64,000 nt of DNA from Tachypleus tridentatus (Eukaryota > Arthropoda > Merostomata > Xiphosura > Limulidae): assembly GCF_004210375.1 (NCBI RefSeq), contig NC_134825.1, positions 68,315,558 to 68,379,557 on the forward strand, written 5' to 3'. How positions within the stretch are numbered: position 1 is the first letter of the stretch; each line of letters starts with the position of its first letter. Of the stretch, positions 40,395-53,600 are shown piece after piece. The position numbers and the translations under genes are program-made. Under the pieces are notes generated by a model, which did no database searches, was not told where the DNA came from, and worked only from the letters and a program-made list of their open reading frames with translations.

Positions 40395-42059
40395 TAGATT
40401 GTGTAGCTTTGTACTAACATTATAACAATAGCTTTGAAAGTTTGTTTCAGTGACAAAAAGAGAAAAAAATACTGCTCATGAGGTGATGAGAAAGCATGTT
40501 AAAATTGAATATTATATTGAAAACCAGCATATGTATATAAAAGTGGTTTTGAACTTCGATATTTGCGGTGTGCAGAGCACATCGCTTACCTTTGTGCTTA
40601 ATTCCAAACAAAAAAATATTATCATGAACTATCGTAATAATATTCGTGCCTTTTAAATCATTAAATCATATTGTATAGCTGTAAAATAATGTTTCGCTTT
40701 ATAAAAAATAATTATGATGTTAGTTACATGAAGTTTTTATGTTTTAAAATATTGAACAAATATATTGTTTTAATTTTGAACAGCCCTGAATGACTACAAA
40801 CTATAATGGTGTCACCTTGTGGAAATTCAAGTTTTTTCTGGCGGGATATTAAAAGTGCGAAGAATTTAACCGAAAAGGAGTAAGTTCTATAAAAATATAA
40901 GTGGAGAAGTGTGCGACTTGTTGGAGAATTAAACATTTAAAGAACAAAGAAGGTAATAAGACTGCCTTGTAAGTTCATTCTTATTTTATGTTAATTTTGA
41001 AATTGGGGCTTTATGAGCATATACTAATATTTTTGATTGTTTCTCTTTTTTTTTCTCACGATATTTAGTACCAGAACTGGTAAAAGCAGAAATATCAGAT
41101 GTTGCTACTTCTACAAAGTTCTAGTTCTAGAATTTAGTCTTAAATCATAGTAATATCGTTATCCAGTAATTTAATGATTAATAGTAATAATACTAGAAAA
41201 ATGTCTCCTGCCATGTAAATTGTAAATACAACTTTAATAATGCCAGTGATAACACAATTAATACTAACTTAATACACACACATTGACAGTATTTTTACAA
41301 CGGTACAAGTCGAAGTCACTGTTGAAAACTTGAAATTTATTTTCTGTGTTGGGTTAGTTTTTATGTTAGTGGCAGGGCAGGGCACAGATAGCCCTTTATG
41401 CAGCTTTGTGTTTAACTTCAAACAAACAGAATTTTCTTCTGATACTGAAGCCTAGATCAGTGGATAGATCACCCACTTACATTTTTGCTCTTCAAGTAGC
41501 ATTTAAAAGTCAGAAAAGAATTTCTACATGCTTGCAAATGTAAGCTGGTTTTTTTTCTGTGCTTCAGATGTACTGTGTGGATCAGAGAGTTTAGGTGTTA
41601 AATGTTCATTTTATTATTCTCTGTACCATTACCACTTAATTTTCTCTTATATCAGGGAGTTGTAGCTCAACAGTTCACTGTGTCTACTTCAGATTTGAAA
41701 TACCCAGTCAACAGTTTGCTGGTTACAACTTCAACTATTTTTTTTATCTTTCTTTGAACTAGTTGTGATAAAGTTTGAGTCAAAAATCCAGAGACCATAG
41801 CTTATACACGAGTCAGTTTAATTAATGTCAGTTACTCATTTTCACATTATAAGACTTCAGTTTAATTTATATTTTCCTCTTGTATGACCTACATCTCATT
41901 AAACAAGATTAACTTTTGGGAATACTATCATTTCATGATGCATCATATATACAGGTCCAGTGAAAAATGATCTAGAAACATGTTGAAATCTGATGATGCA
42001 CAGCGTAGAGTTAATCTTATAAACACATAACAAGGAAACATTTGGTCTTTTAGTTCTGT
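40318..42059. other. Mariner 3' end and intergenic sequence
   Basis: This holds the right mariner terminus, a SINE-B tail fragment near 40560-40615 and another at 41371-41428 (GATAGCCC, eight bases, GCTTTGTGT). A TCTGGCGGGAT word lies near 40838-40848, and a possible donor (AAGAAG|GTAATA) at about 40951. Nothing coding is recognised. Confidence 0.5.
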
Positions 42060-42240
42060 CTTTTCACACCCACTCTTGACAAGAGAAGAACTTAACCTTT
42101 TATTTCTCAGGAAATACTGAGAGTGCTGACTTTCACTAGTGCCAACTGCAACTTATTTCATGAAACAACCACCCTGTTAGAAAAGTTTTCTTAACTGGAA
42201 CCTAGCTTGTATTTTTCAAAATTTTAAACTTGCGTTATTT
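42060..42240 (-). mobile_element. Probable CR1/L2-like LINE C-terminal fragment
   Basis: On the minus strand a broken frame resembles the end of ORF2 in CR1/L2-like LINEs (NRVV..NKLQLALVK..T, then F and a basic tail). The region shares CACACCCACTCTTGA with the better preserved copy at 56520-57005. The assignment rests mainly on that similarity. Confidence 0.45.
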
Positions 42241-44429
42241 TGTCTTCAAAATACAGCAAAAAATAATTAAGTATTTTATTTCTATTGATCTGCAAAGTAA
42301 TTTTGTAAATTAAATAAAATTACCTCTTGAGAAACAGAGAGATTTTCTGCAGTGTAAGATAATCTTTTCATTTTTAGAGTAATCCTATAGTGTTCCTTTG
42401 AACCCCCTTCTTTTGACCAGCTTTATGATCTCTGGTTAGGAAGTATATGGCTGTTTCTTTTTCACTACAGCCCCTTGATGTAACACTGAAAGTGTCTCCT
42501 GATAGTGTATTTATTATATAATAGATACAAGTTTCACATCAGAAATTGCTACTACAAAATCAAACAAATGTAAATTACCAAACTTTTTTCCACATAGGAT
42601 AAAATATCCCAAACTTTCTGGTATTTTAATTAGTGCCTTCTAATATAGCCACGAGCTCTTGGCATACATTGTGTGCTGTAAATTACTTCTTTATTTCTCT
42701 AAGGCATTTGAAATACTTCATTTTCTGTACTAAGTGCCATTCTGTATATTATAATTACCAGAGCGAATATCATATTGTTTCATAAAAATTATTTCTCTTC
42801 TACTAAAGTTAATCCTTTCAAATTCTGATATAGTATCTAACAATCTAATTGAATCAGTTGATATTTCCATTGGGTGCACTGTTTGATATGAAGTCAAAAT
42901 CATGACTCAACTGTGAAAGTCCTGTTTTGTTAATTTATAACCAAAATAGAGATATTTAACACTTGAATAGACTATTGTACAATTTTTTTCACCAATTTGC
43001 CCCTTTCATTTGTTCATGTGTTTTGTTTTGTTTTCCACATTAGCATATAACCATTATATTTCATTATTTGATTAATATCAAAATAAAAAAATATATTTTG
43101 GTTATACTAAATTAAAATGTGTAACAATGTTAAAATAGTATATAAAATGGAGGCACCAAATGAATGTACCATGAAAGGTTTTGTTAATGTTACTCTAGTA
43201 ACATAATAAAACAACCACCCTAGAAGTTAGCTATAAGTTAACAATATAAATTGTTCAGCTCTTAATGCTGTATTGAAGATGAGAAAATGAGTTTTCTTCC
43301 TTTGGACTTCAACCTGCCTTGACACAAAGATTTAGTTGTTTTGTTTTTTTCATTTCAATCTCGAAATGATAATAATCATACTTTTTAAAACCTTAAGGAC
43401 CTAACATCTCATGAAATCTTGACATCTACCAGGTTAAAATATTCTAAACGAATACTGTATCTCCTTCCAAGGAAGTGTGTTGGTGAACAGGGATGTTTTA
43501 TCTTTGCAAGATGATTGGAATATGTGGATTGCATGTGACAGTACACTCACTATCTCCAATCTATTACAAAGTTAAGTAACTTGGTAGATAAGATGAACAT
43601 CTGTGTAATTTTTGCTTGACTGCTAGGATGTCTGGGAGTTAACTCATTGTGAAACCACTTGGTGGGTATAAAAAGATTTAACTGAGAATCAACTAGCCTC
43701 ATGATGGACCCTCAGAAGAAGAGATAGGCTAGCCAGATTGTTAAGAGGAAGGTTCTTCCTGAGAACTTTAGACAAATCAAAAGCCACATACATTGCAATA
43801 AAGGTTTTACAGCAGCAAACAATTTGGTTAAAGTGTTTACTGAGCATGTCTTGTGATAGAATTAGTACACAATAATGTGTGAAACCTATTAAAAATTCCT
43901 ATACCATACCTTACTTCCTTTTACATAATAGCTTTTTGACTTGTGCTGCCCTCTAATTGTACAGTGTTTTCTCATCACATGCCTTGATACTCCTATCTAC
44001 CCTCATGTGATTTCATTTGGTATAACTGTGCTGTAGTATGAAAATAAGCATGTGACACCCTCCTAAAACATCTGACTCCCACTATATTGTGGACCACACA
44101 TCACTTCTTGATTTGGCATTCCATTGTGCAGTTCTACTCGATTTTTGTTCCATGTTTTGTCTTATTGCATGTAATTTAACTAAATATTACTGTATTGACA
44201 TTATTTTGTTATCACTTTTCTTTTTCTTTACGTAAAAAAAATTCTTTTAAAAGTTTATTTTCTACATATTCAACTCTCAATTTAGTATTAATACAACAGC
44301 TTCTAGTATGATTCTTGCTACAACTATTCTAACAACAATTGCTTCTTCTGTGACTTCAAGTTCCACACATTTAGTGGAGAAAGTCTTTATTAGCCTTAGT
44401 GCACAGAGTGAGTTAAGAGTCTATCATGC
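42241..44429. other. Intergenic sequence, nothing recognised
   Basis: This is AT-rich with few CpGs. I recognise no open frame, tandem array or terminal repeat. Confidence 0.5.
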
Positions 44430-45382
44430 AGCCAGCTATGACTCTGGAACTGAAGTTAGATTCCTCTTCTCTTGGGAAAATCTTCCTGAAGATATTTTAC
44501 AGCCTTTTTCCACCTCCTGCCTTTGCTGTTGCACCCCATTCTACCCCACTTGATCTACTTAATTTTCATTTTGAGGCATGGTTTCTCAGGTGTATTATTT
44601 ATCTCTTTCCCCTGTATCTCAGAATTCCTCACTTTCTCATTCTGTCCTGATGTCAGATTATTCATTTTTTTCCCTTCACCTGATATTTGAGTCCATGCCA
44701 AACGGTTTCTTACCCAATTACATTTGGATGCCATCATGCTTTGGTTCCTGTATTTGGCTTATTCCCATGCTTTCATATCATGGGTTGCAATTTCTGTTTT
44801 TCAATTTTCAGACCTCAAAAGTCTCTGATTCAGGCATGGGGCTCCAATCCTTCTAATATACTATGATTTTTCCCTTGTTCAATTTTCTCATCTCTGTCTC
44901 ACCCTTACTGTCATCCTCCATTAACCTCACTCTCAGGCTATTCACTCTTTCCATAAAGGGTTTTTTATTTTTTTTGAATAGAAATACTTTTTTCCATGTT
45001 GGTTTATTTATCTTCCTTGTTTTTGTACTTTCATACATGGTTCATTTGTCATTGGGATCTCCTTGGCAGAGATACTGTCTTGTCACACATGCATCTGCTT
45101 GCTTTCTATTTACATGATCTTCATCTGGCTCCTTTCTTAGCTAGTCTGTTTTCTGAGATCCTTCTGAGGCTGTCTGTTAGCATTGTTACATTTTCCAATG
45201 CCAGCTTTATTGGTGAATATCCTGTGAGTTCCAGCACTGTGGGGTTGTGGTTTGTTGGGTTTGCTCATCTGTGGCATATTTTTGCCATGGACAGTTAGGT
45301 TCTTCAGATTATAATAGGACTTTTTATTCTGTGTTTTTTAGCTTCCCCACTTTATCCTCACACCTTGTTTCTTTCTTCCTCC

Positions 45383-45497
45383 ACCCCTCAACGGCACGGT
45401 ATGTCTGCAGACTTGTATTACTAGAGAGTGGGTTTTGATGCCTGTGGTGAACAAAGCAGAGATAGCCCTTTGTGTAGTTTTGGGCTTAAATACAAAA
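45383..45497 (+). mobile_element. SINE family B nested in the DIRS element, perfect 12-bp duplication
   Basis: The 115-bp insert starts ACCCCTCAACGGCACGGTAT, contains GGGTTTTGATGCCTGTGGTG and ends GATAGCCC, eight bases, GTTTTGGGC and TACAAAA. CTTTCTTCCTCC occurs perfectly on both sides (45371-45382 and 45498-45509). This fixes the edges of the family and shows that it inserted after the DIRS element. Confidence 0.92.
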
Positions 45498-45596
45498 CTT
45501 TCTTCCTCCTTGCCAGTCTCTTTCTGAGGCAATTTGAGATCTCTTGAACAAGGATGCTGTAGAACAAGTGTTTCAAATGTTTTAAAATTTTTATTT

Positions 45597-46060
45597 CTGG
45601 CTGTTTATGTTTCCAAGAAGAATGGGGATTGGCATCCTGTAACTAACTTCTCCAATTCCAACAACTTCATTAACCTCCCACAGTTCACCAAGGAGTCTTT
45701 CTTCACCCCAGATGGTCATTCAGGTTTATGGGTGATCAAGGTCAACACTTTGGATAAAATTTATCTTCATATCCTGATTTCTTCCCCACTCTTATTTTGT
45801 TTGTTTCTGATGGTCAGATGTTTCAGTTCCACATTGTGCCATTTGGTTTAGTATTAGTTCCATACATATTTTTTTGTATAGTCAGAGCCTTTGCCTGCCA
45901 TATTCACAACCAATGTTTGCAGTTTCACATTTAATAAGGACAACTAGCTCCTCTTGACTATTTTCCAACAAGCCTCTCATAACCATACCTATTTCCTCCT
46001 ATAGGAGGTGGCTCATGTGAGATGGCTTGTCAAACTTGAGTCCATGCATATGTGTTGTCT
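45597..46060 (+). pseudogene. DIRS-type reverse transcriptase remnant
   Basis: It begins VSKKNGDWHPVTNFSNSNNF and INLPQFT, matching the VPKKxGxWRPVIDLSxLN block. A second frame gives DGQMFQFHIVPFGL at about 45807-45848. The active-site YLDDWL region at about 45930-45955 is reduced to a DN.LLL stretch with a stop. AHVRWLVKLE follows at about 46012. There are at least three frame changes. Confidence 0.75.
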
Positions 46061-46226
46061 TCAGTGAGTGATGCATGATCAATGGAATTTTGTTTGGGAT
46101 CCTTTGGTCTCTGCCATCTTCTTCCCTCCTCCCCTGCAAGCTGAATTTACCTGGTGGGTTCACAAGGACAACACCTCAACAAATATTCACTAGCCTTCTC
46201 CCATTCCTAACTTGCATCTCCTTGGA

Positions 46227-46470
46227 AATGCTTCTTGTAATAGATGGGAAGTATACTTGGATTTTTTAGGAGATATTCAGATGTTAATTGATGGGCAAAT
46301 CTTCACTACACATCAAACTTTTGAAACTCCTAACTGTTTTTTTAGGCTTTGGGTCTTTTTTTGCTTGGTAGTACAGGGCCACCTGGTCACGATCCATTCT
46401 GACTGTTGTCTCTTACACCACTCATCAAAGAGAAACTTGATTCCATTCACTTTGCTTTTAAATGCTTAAT
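46227..46470 (+). pseudogene. DIRS-type RNase H remnant
   Basis: The sequence NASCNRWEVYLDFLGDIQ corresponds to the DAS..GWGAHL start of the RNase H domain of DIRS elements, with the first aspartate changed to asparagine. A shifted frame gives HIKLLKLLTVF (normally HINxLELxAV), and GHLVTIHSD at about 46376-46402 keeps the conserved aspartate. Confidence 0.7.
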
Positions 46471-47199
46471 ATTCTTTTCTGGTCCTAATTTCAGCATGTC
46501 CATCTTCTTGCTTGTTATATTCCATAACAAGGATGACATAGCCAATATTGTGGCAAATTAGCTATGTCATCCTGACAAAACTTTGCTGGTGGAGTGATCT
46601 CTCACTTTGTTTTGTTAGTTATACACCTAGCTTGGTACTTCCTTTCTGGATGCATATGCTACCCAGCTCAATACAAAATTTCTTCTCTTTTAGTCCTTAG
46701 TTCTGCATCCTTCAGTCAGGAATGGACCAACCTTCTGTATGCTTATCTTCTCATCCATCTTTTTCCCTCTTGTGCTTTCTCTTATACAAACCACTTTGTG
46801 TCAAGTCCTTATCATCACTTTAATGTGGCTTGCACAACCATGGATTCCACTGTTCAACCTCCTTTGATCATCTCTCTCTATACCTCTTCTATTTCCAGAT
46901 CTTTTACCTAATATGTCCTGCCTCATTCAGCTCCCTTACCATATTGGAATGGAATCTCACCATTGTCCTTAATGTCCTTACCTTCCTATCTTTGAACTTG
47001 TAGTTTCTTATTCCTTGTACCACCTCTCACTCAAGACATGTTGCTTACTCCTCTTTGCATGTGGACATCATAAGTCTAACATCTCTGTTATTATAGTTGC
47101 CCCTATTCTTTATCATTAAATCTCTGTTCTCCTTTATCTGGACTAGAGTTTTTTCCCAAAACATTGATGGCTCATGTAGGGAACATCATCTTCTCTCCT

Positions 47200-47600
47200 A
47201 TCCCCCCCCTCCATATCTTATTTGTGTTCCAGATTTTATCTGCATGATCTTTGTCCAACACAAGCACTGGATTGTTATGTTGTCCATACAGTTTTCTTCT
47301 GTGGCTCTTGTTCCCATCTTCCTATACCCTCAAATTCCTCCTCTACCTCTTTCTCCAGGCATGCTTATCAGATGGATTTTCTAGTTTATTTATCTTGCTT
47401 ATGTATCATTATCCAAAGATTCTTGTTCTATTTTCCACTTTTCCTTCTAGATCAGTCATCTGACCCTATCCCCATCTGCCTACTTCTGTCTTCCATTGGA
47501 AAAGATTGTGCAGGTTGATGTGTGGACTATACTTCAAATGTTAATTACTTGCTACCTACATCATTTGACCTTCTCCTCCTCCTCTGGCTAGCATTTGCAC
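47200..47600 (+). pseudogene. DIRS-type tyrosine recombinase remnant
   Basis: LCPTQALDCYVVHT at about 47249-47290 matches the LCPVRALxxYL block between the catalytic boxes of DIRS recombinases. In another frame PLPLSPGMLIRWIF follows. The segment LQMLITCYLHHL at about 47534 resembles the end of these proteins. The catalytic Arg/His/Arg/Tyr residues cannot be placed with confidence. Confidence 0.6.
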
Positions 47601-49145
47601 TTGTTGCCATTCTCAATACCTCATTTCAATTCTGAAAAGGTAAGTTATTTTTTATTTATTCCCTTTACAGTGGCAATTTCTTTATTCCTGAATCCCAAGT
47701 ATACTTAAATGTAAATATGCACTATACAGCCATACAAGTCTTTTATGGTCACTGAAGAGATGAGGTGTTCCATAAGGCTACTAGAAGTTGCCTCATGGTA
47801 TCTTGCTTCATAAATAAGGCTTGCAACAGACTATACCAACACATGGACTATTATGATTAAAACAGTGTTGAGATTGCTGCCCATCCTTTCAGCCCAAGTT
47901 GAATAAATTGGTACTGGCTTGCTTTTAATAACAAGGTTTTCATGGTCACCTATTGCACTGTCTTATGGGTACTGCATTCCTCTGGACTCCCCATTTGTAT
48001 TGTCACTTTTCACTGGGATAAGTGGAGTACAGATGTTTTTTTCCACTTGTCAATTTCTAGCTGTTGGGGTGGTAAACCATGGAATCTTACTACGGAGTGT
48101 GACCAATTCCATTCAGTGGTTGTATTCTATTGGTGTAGATGGAGTGTTCTTATCCTATTGAGGACAAGAAGACAAATACCTGATGCTACTTTATTTTACA
48201 CTTAATGATTCACCACATGCAGTTCACCTCTCCAGCTGGATTTCCCCAATTCTACCACTGTCTGGATGTCAGTTTCCAGGTGTTCTGGTGTTAGATTGGT
48301 ATAGGTTCAGACAACATAATTCCAACCCTCCTTCTACCATTGAATTTAAAAATTTTGAATGCTACCTAGTTTTGGACTGAAGTTGATTCGCCACATTTGC
48401 ATTCCCCCTTCCTTCCGTTATCTACATCAGTTTTGCCAATAGCTTGGTGTTGGTGTGTACTTGTACTTGGTCTGCACATGTACCCTGGCTGGGTTGTTGG
48501 AATGGAAGATTCCCCCCCCCCTTCTGCTTCTTGGTTTTGAGATCAAGACAGTTGAGGCCATCACCCTACCACACAGTGGAAGTCAAATACCAAATATTGA
48601 CTGGTTTTGGACTTAAACTGACTCGTGTGATCTGATGCACCCTAGTTACTCTACATCTCCTGGCACATCTAATTACTGGTGACATGTACATCTTTTTTGC
48701 ACAGTTTAGTGATGGGTAACTTTACGACAACTAAAAGGTATACTTGGTACAGATGGAATGTGGTTTCCTGTGAGTGTGGCCCTATATATATACAGTATTA
48801 CACAAAACTGGTTCTCTGCAGGTGCCTTCAAAAGAGTGCTTATCTGGGTAACTTTTTCACTTATCTTTCCACTGTTTCGATGTGAGATTCTATCTTAATT
48901 ACATGAGAAGAGGAAAGGTATCATATCAGAAGTTAACATTTTCCTATACTGAAAATGTATTTCCAATACATACTTGCCTCCTCTCCACTTCCAATGAGTC
49001 TTTGCCTAATCTTGAAATGATGAGAATGTTATACAGTATAGAGGAAGTCAGCTGTATTAGGAAGGTGTGTTGCCATTCTATTGGTGAAAGGTTATTGCAT
49101 TCTCATTTACAAACTACAACACAACTATACCACATGAGGTGAGTG

Positions 49146-50300
49146 AAAATTGCAAAAGTAGAGGGCAGCAGAAGTCAAAAAGCTAAATGTATGAAAAGGT
49201 ATATATTAGAAATACATTTTAAGTGTAGGAAAATCTCAACATATAATACAATGTAGTTTATTCCAAAATGTTCTATCTTGGATTTCATGGCTTAGAATAA
49301 ACATCAGACAATGGTCATTATTTCAAGAAAGTGTGAACAAGACTGACAGAATGAAGTTAACATTTTATATCGGCAAGAAAACCTTATAAAAAAAATTTTA
49401 AATTTTTTACAAGTTTTGTTCTATCCTTAAAATCCTGGAAAGTGACTGTTCTTAAGTCGTGATCCTAGAATAGGCCTAAAATTTCAGTTTAAATTTAAAA
49501 AAAATTTCTATGAAATAGATGACTTAAAAAATATATTAGAAAACAAAACAGTTTGGTTATTGGAATTGAGTTTGTTTATATTGCGTGTCAGCCACAGAGA
49601 ATCTTGTGTTGCAGTGCCCGAGATATTCAGTTTCTGATGGTGGAAATGTTTCATAAATGAAAATGCAGGTTTAATCCTATATGACAGGATTTTAAAGTCC
49701 TGAAAATTTGAGTACTGATTCTGAATTTTTCCTTTGTAATGTCTGTACATTTTTTATCATTTAATTTTAGTAGTGCTAACTAATTATGAGAAGTATTTGT
49801 CATTGTTGTGTTCATTGCTTCATGTAACTTTAAATTTTATGTCCATGGGTTCCAGTGCTTGGCAGTTGAGGCACACCTGGTTTTACACCTACAAGCATCA
49901 AGGTTTGTGTTTTAGTGACATTGTCAAAAAAAATAACTTATCGATGTGCAGCACTACAAGACAAAAAAAAATTTGCAATTTGAACAATGTATGCGAGGGC
50001 TTTGAAAACAACTCACCATCATATTCATTCAAAGGATACTGACATAAAAGTTAGCTTCCCATAGGAATAAATTACATAAATAGTTTTATGCAATCTTGTT
50101 AATTACTACAGAGTAACCACAAAGTACCATACATGTATGGGCATAAAGGTCAAATATTCTTTGCCACAACTACATTGTAATTTCATTTGCAGAAACCATT
50201 AGAGTTCTTTGTTACAACAAAGATGAAGTTTTTTTGCCAACAATTAATGCTATTCAATTAATTTATTATTATGTTTATTTCATGTGTTGTGTATATGAGG
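49146..50300. other. Intergenic sequence, nothing recognised
   Basis: This is AT-rich. The open frames at 49508-49750 (minus) and 49773-50042 (plus) have no motif. Confidence 0.5.
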
Positions 50301-50600
50301 GTAATGGTGTGAACTTAGTTTATCAGGATTTTCAGGAAGCATATGACAAAGTACCATATTAAAGGTTTGTAGAAAAAAGTATAGGCTGGACTCATTGGAT
50401 AGAAAAAAAACGGAGTTATAACTTGAGTTAAATAAAGCTGGCTCAATGTCACAACTTGGGTATCTCAGTGCTCAATGTTAAAATCTTTACTCTTTTTAAT
50501 TTACTTCAAAGACATAGAACTATAATTTCATTTTTAAATATTTCTGGTTTGACCACATTTGAAATATTGTTTACAGCTCCTTATATTAAGAACACTGGAT
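50300..50600 (+). mobile_element. CR1/L2-like LINE reverse transcriptase fragment
   Basis: VNLVYQDFQEAYDKVPY at about 50309-50359 is the DxxKAFDxVPH block of LINE reverse transcriptases, with the catalytic aspartate kept. GISVLNVKIFTLFNLL follows (compare GSVLGPLLFxLFINDL). A VRPHLEYC-like motif with a stop in place of Arg lies at about 50544-50570. The frames are broken. Confidence 0.75.
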
Positions 50601-53600
50601 GGTTGTGATGAGAACAGGTTAAGACAAGAAATTTTGTCTTTTACAAAAAAGAAAAAAAGTTAAAGAGGATCTGGTGAAGATATCTAAGATTGTTAAAGGA
50701 ACTGGCGAGAATAGTAAGACTACCAGACATGAACATGTTTGAATTAACTTTTGGAGTTTGGGTGGCCAAGATGGGCCAACAGGTTTCTTGTGCTCTTTAA
50801 ATATTAAGTTATAGATGTCTAAATTTAATAAAAATTGTTTTATGATCATTAAGTTTCCCAAATTATTGTACATGTTACATTTTTTTGGTTTGTAGTTTAC
50901 ATTCATGTGTGCAGGTGTTTACGTGAAAATAATGCAACAATATATATATATATTTCGCTGCACTGCAAAATATACTCATTAAGAATATAGTATGTTTATA
51001 AATTAAAAGCTTTTTTGTCAAAACACTTTTAGAAACAGTTTATAATGATTAACACCAATCACTGTGAAAATGTCATAGCAAATAACTGGTAAAAGCATTG
51101 CAGTGACAAAATATTCAATCTATGAAAAGAACTTTATTGCTGCAGCAGAATTACTAACAAAACAACAAAATAATTATTTTTACAAAAACTTATTAAACAT
51201 ACAACAACTCTAGATTACACTATTCCAGTAATACAATTTGGATTTTGCAAGAAAAATTAAATAATGAAACTACAGCACAGCAGAATATTTCATCTAGTAA
51301 GATCGTGTTTCTCATCTTTGGTATTGTATTCCTTTCATTAAGATTATAATAGCAACAGAGGTTTTACAAAAAATATGTGCAACTTGCATTTTCAGTATTA
51401 AGTGTTTTAAAATATTTTTCATTCATATGTAACTTGGAATTAAATCGATATTCACTCATCTGTTTTTGTTTTTATGAGAAATTAATGCCCTTTATTATTT
51501 TGTGGTTACAATATTTAAATGCATACACCAAATTTTAAGATACTTGAAATAAAAATGATTAGTTATTAATGCTGCCAGTCATATAAGATTATATTATTTT
51601 TTATCACTGCTAATGGTGATGTAAGTTCCAGATAGAGCTTAACACTTTTTGAAGAACTGGTTGGTTGGATTTTAAAACATGACAAAAATTAATTACATTT
51701 CAAATGTTAGAAATAACAATTCATGCATATATTATACCCTATAAAACTTGTATCAATACTTATCTCAATAAAACATTGCTAAAATATAAATCAGTTTTAT
51801 AACTTTGTTGTTTAAACCTTGAAACTGCATCTATAAAGATAACTAGACTTAAAATTCTTGTTACTTGTGTTAAGAATTGCTTTTAAAGTAAAAATAAATT
51901 CCAATACAGAATTTACAAATGTATTTATCTAGTTTCTTTAATTTCAAAGCAAGTTTGCACTTTATGCAGCAGAAAGTACATAGTTATTGGAGTATTTACT
52001 TTACATTTCTAATAAGCTTGTTTACGTAGGTCATTAAACTTTGAATTTGTCTATGGATGGTGTAGCTTTACACAGTACTTCACTGTCTGCACCTCGCCAA
52101 GTTTGTCACTTGATATCGTATCTTCTGACATGTACTATTTTAGTGTTTTTTGTTGCCCTTTCAAGATGTGCTTTTTGTTTTGTCCAGAGCATAGCACTGT
52201 AAATAAGTTAAGAGGCTGGCTAATTACACTGGCCTTGAAAGATATTTTTCTGTCTCTGATTTTTGTCCTCTCAACCAGGTTAAGGGGAAACAACTCCAAG
52301 CTGCTAATACTTGTCATACATATACATAAGATTTTTTCACCATAAGATACAAACACTGTACAAATAGTTTGACTTTCCATTTCTACTCTTTTTAGTTTAA
52401 TAAATTGTCATTTAACTAAAGGTTCTTTGAACGGATCCATAGATCAATGATCTGTTATTGAAAAATAGCATTTGCTACAAAAAGATTAGCATGTGCTTGT
52501 ATTACCATCAAGTGAGTAAACTGAGAATTCTGCCAGAACTGTGGTCAAGTACTGAAAGACAAAATATATACTTCAGCAATTATTGTCACTCAAGTCAGTT
52601 AAATGTGGAATGTTTTGAAATGTACACATGAAAGCATAAAGAATATGAAATCTTAACTCATAAAACCTGGGCACTTCTGTGTTTTGATGTAACATTGTAC
52701 AAACAGTTTAAACTGGTCTTTCCAAAGTCATATCAAAATACAAACCTCATTATTGAATTTATGTTAACTTGTAGTAAAACATTTAGTCTTTAGATTTCAG
52801 AGATGGCTGTATTAATCAGTAAGACAGGTTTGTCAGACAACAGAAGAAAATACTGAAATATGTACATAGTAAATTGATAACTAGTCATTTTTGGATCATT
52901 AACATCATGAACCAACATACAGAAAAATGTATCTAACATCTTAAAATAAATATTTCTCATCAAATTTTCTTTTATACAAAAGCTTGAATGAAGTCAAGTT
53001 ACATTTACTTAATTAGATAAAATTGAGTAGTATATACAATGAAAGAGCAGTTGAGAAGAATTCTGTGTGAAAATGTACATTTTTAATGAATCTATTTTAC
53101 TTTTGTACATCTGTAATTTAGACTTTTGTTTTATGTTTTTAATCTCAGAAATCAGACTTCATAGCCAACCTAATTAAAACTGTAAATTGAATTAGAATAC
53201 CTGAATCATGTTGACCTAAGTTTTTTTGCATTACAAAAAGTATTCTTTCATTCTGTTATTAAAGCTCAAAATTCTTTTAAACAAGTAATTATCTTGTTTT
53301 TTTAATCCAACATATTTGTAACTTTCCTATAATATATTAATGCTAAAAACATTTAAAGATTTTTCATTCTTCTATACTTGTCATCTGGTTAAAAAATAAA
53401 ATATAAACCTTGTCTTGAATAAAATAATATACTTAATCTAAAGCTCAGAATTTTTAGAAGTAAAACAACTTATTCTTTCATCACATCCAAACACAAATAA
53501 ACTTCACTTTGACTAGGTAGGTTTGCACAAATCTTGCTCTATCTTTTATAGCATTAAGAATTATACTGTAAAACAACTTTTTAAGTTAATATCAAAGAAT

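Larger units (their letters stand above)
44430..49145 (+). mobile_element. Decayed DIRS-type retrotransposon (tyrosine recombinase class)
   Basis: In order on the plus strand: a segment before the RT containing VGLWFVGFAHLWHIFAMDS, a reverse transcriptase of DIRS type, an RNase H, and a block typical of DIRS tyrosine recombinases, then about 1.5 kb of broken frames. The RT opens VSKKNGDWHPV, which fits DIRS elements rather than Ty3/gypsy. Frames are broken many times. No terminal or split direct repeats were found, so both limits are estimates. Confidence 0.7.

Noticed and set aside
40830..40960. E2F-like TCTGGCGGGAT word with a possible first exon ending AAGAAG|GTAATA
   Set aside because: It is a single short motif and one possible donor without any coding continuation; too weak for a promoter call.
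52103..52380. Overlapping 80-residue open frames on both strands
   Set aside because: Neither resembles a known family and composition is ordinary; probably chance frames.
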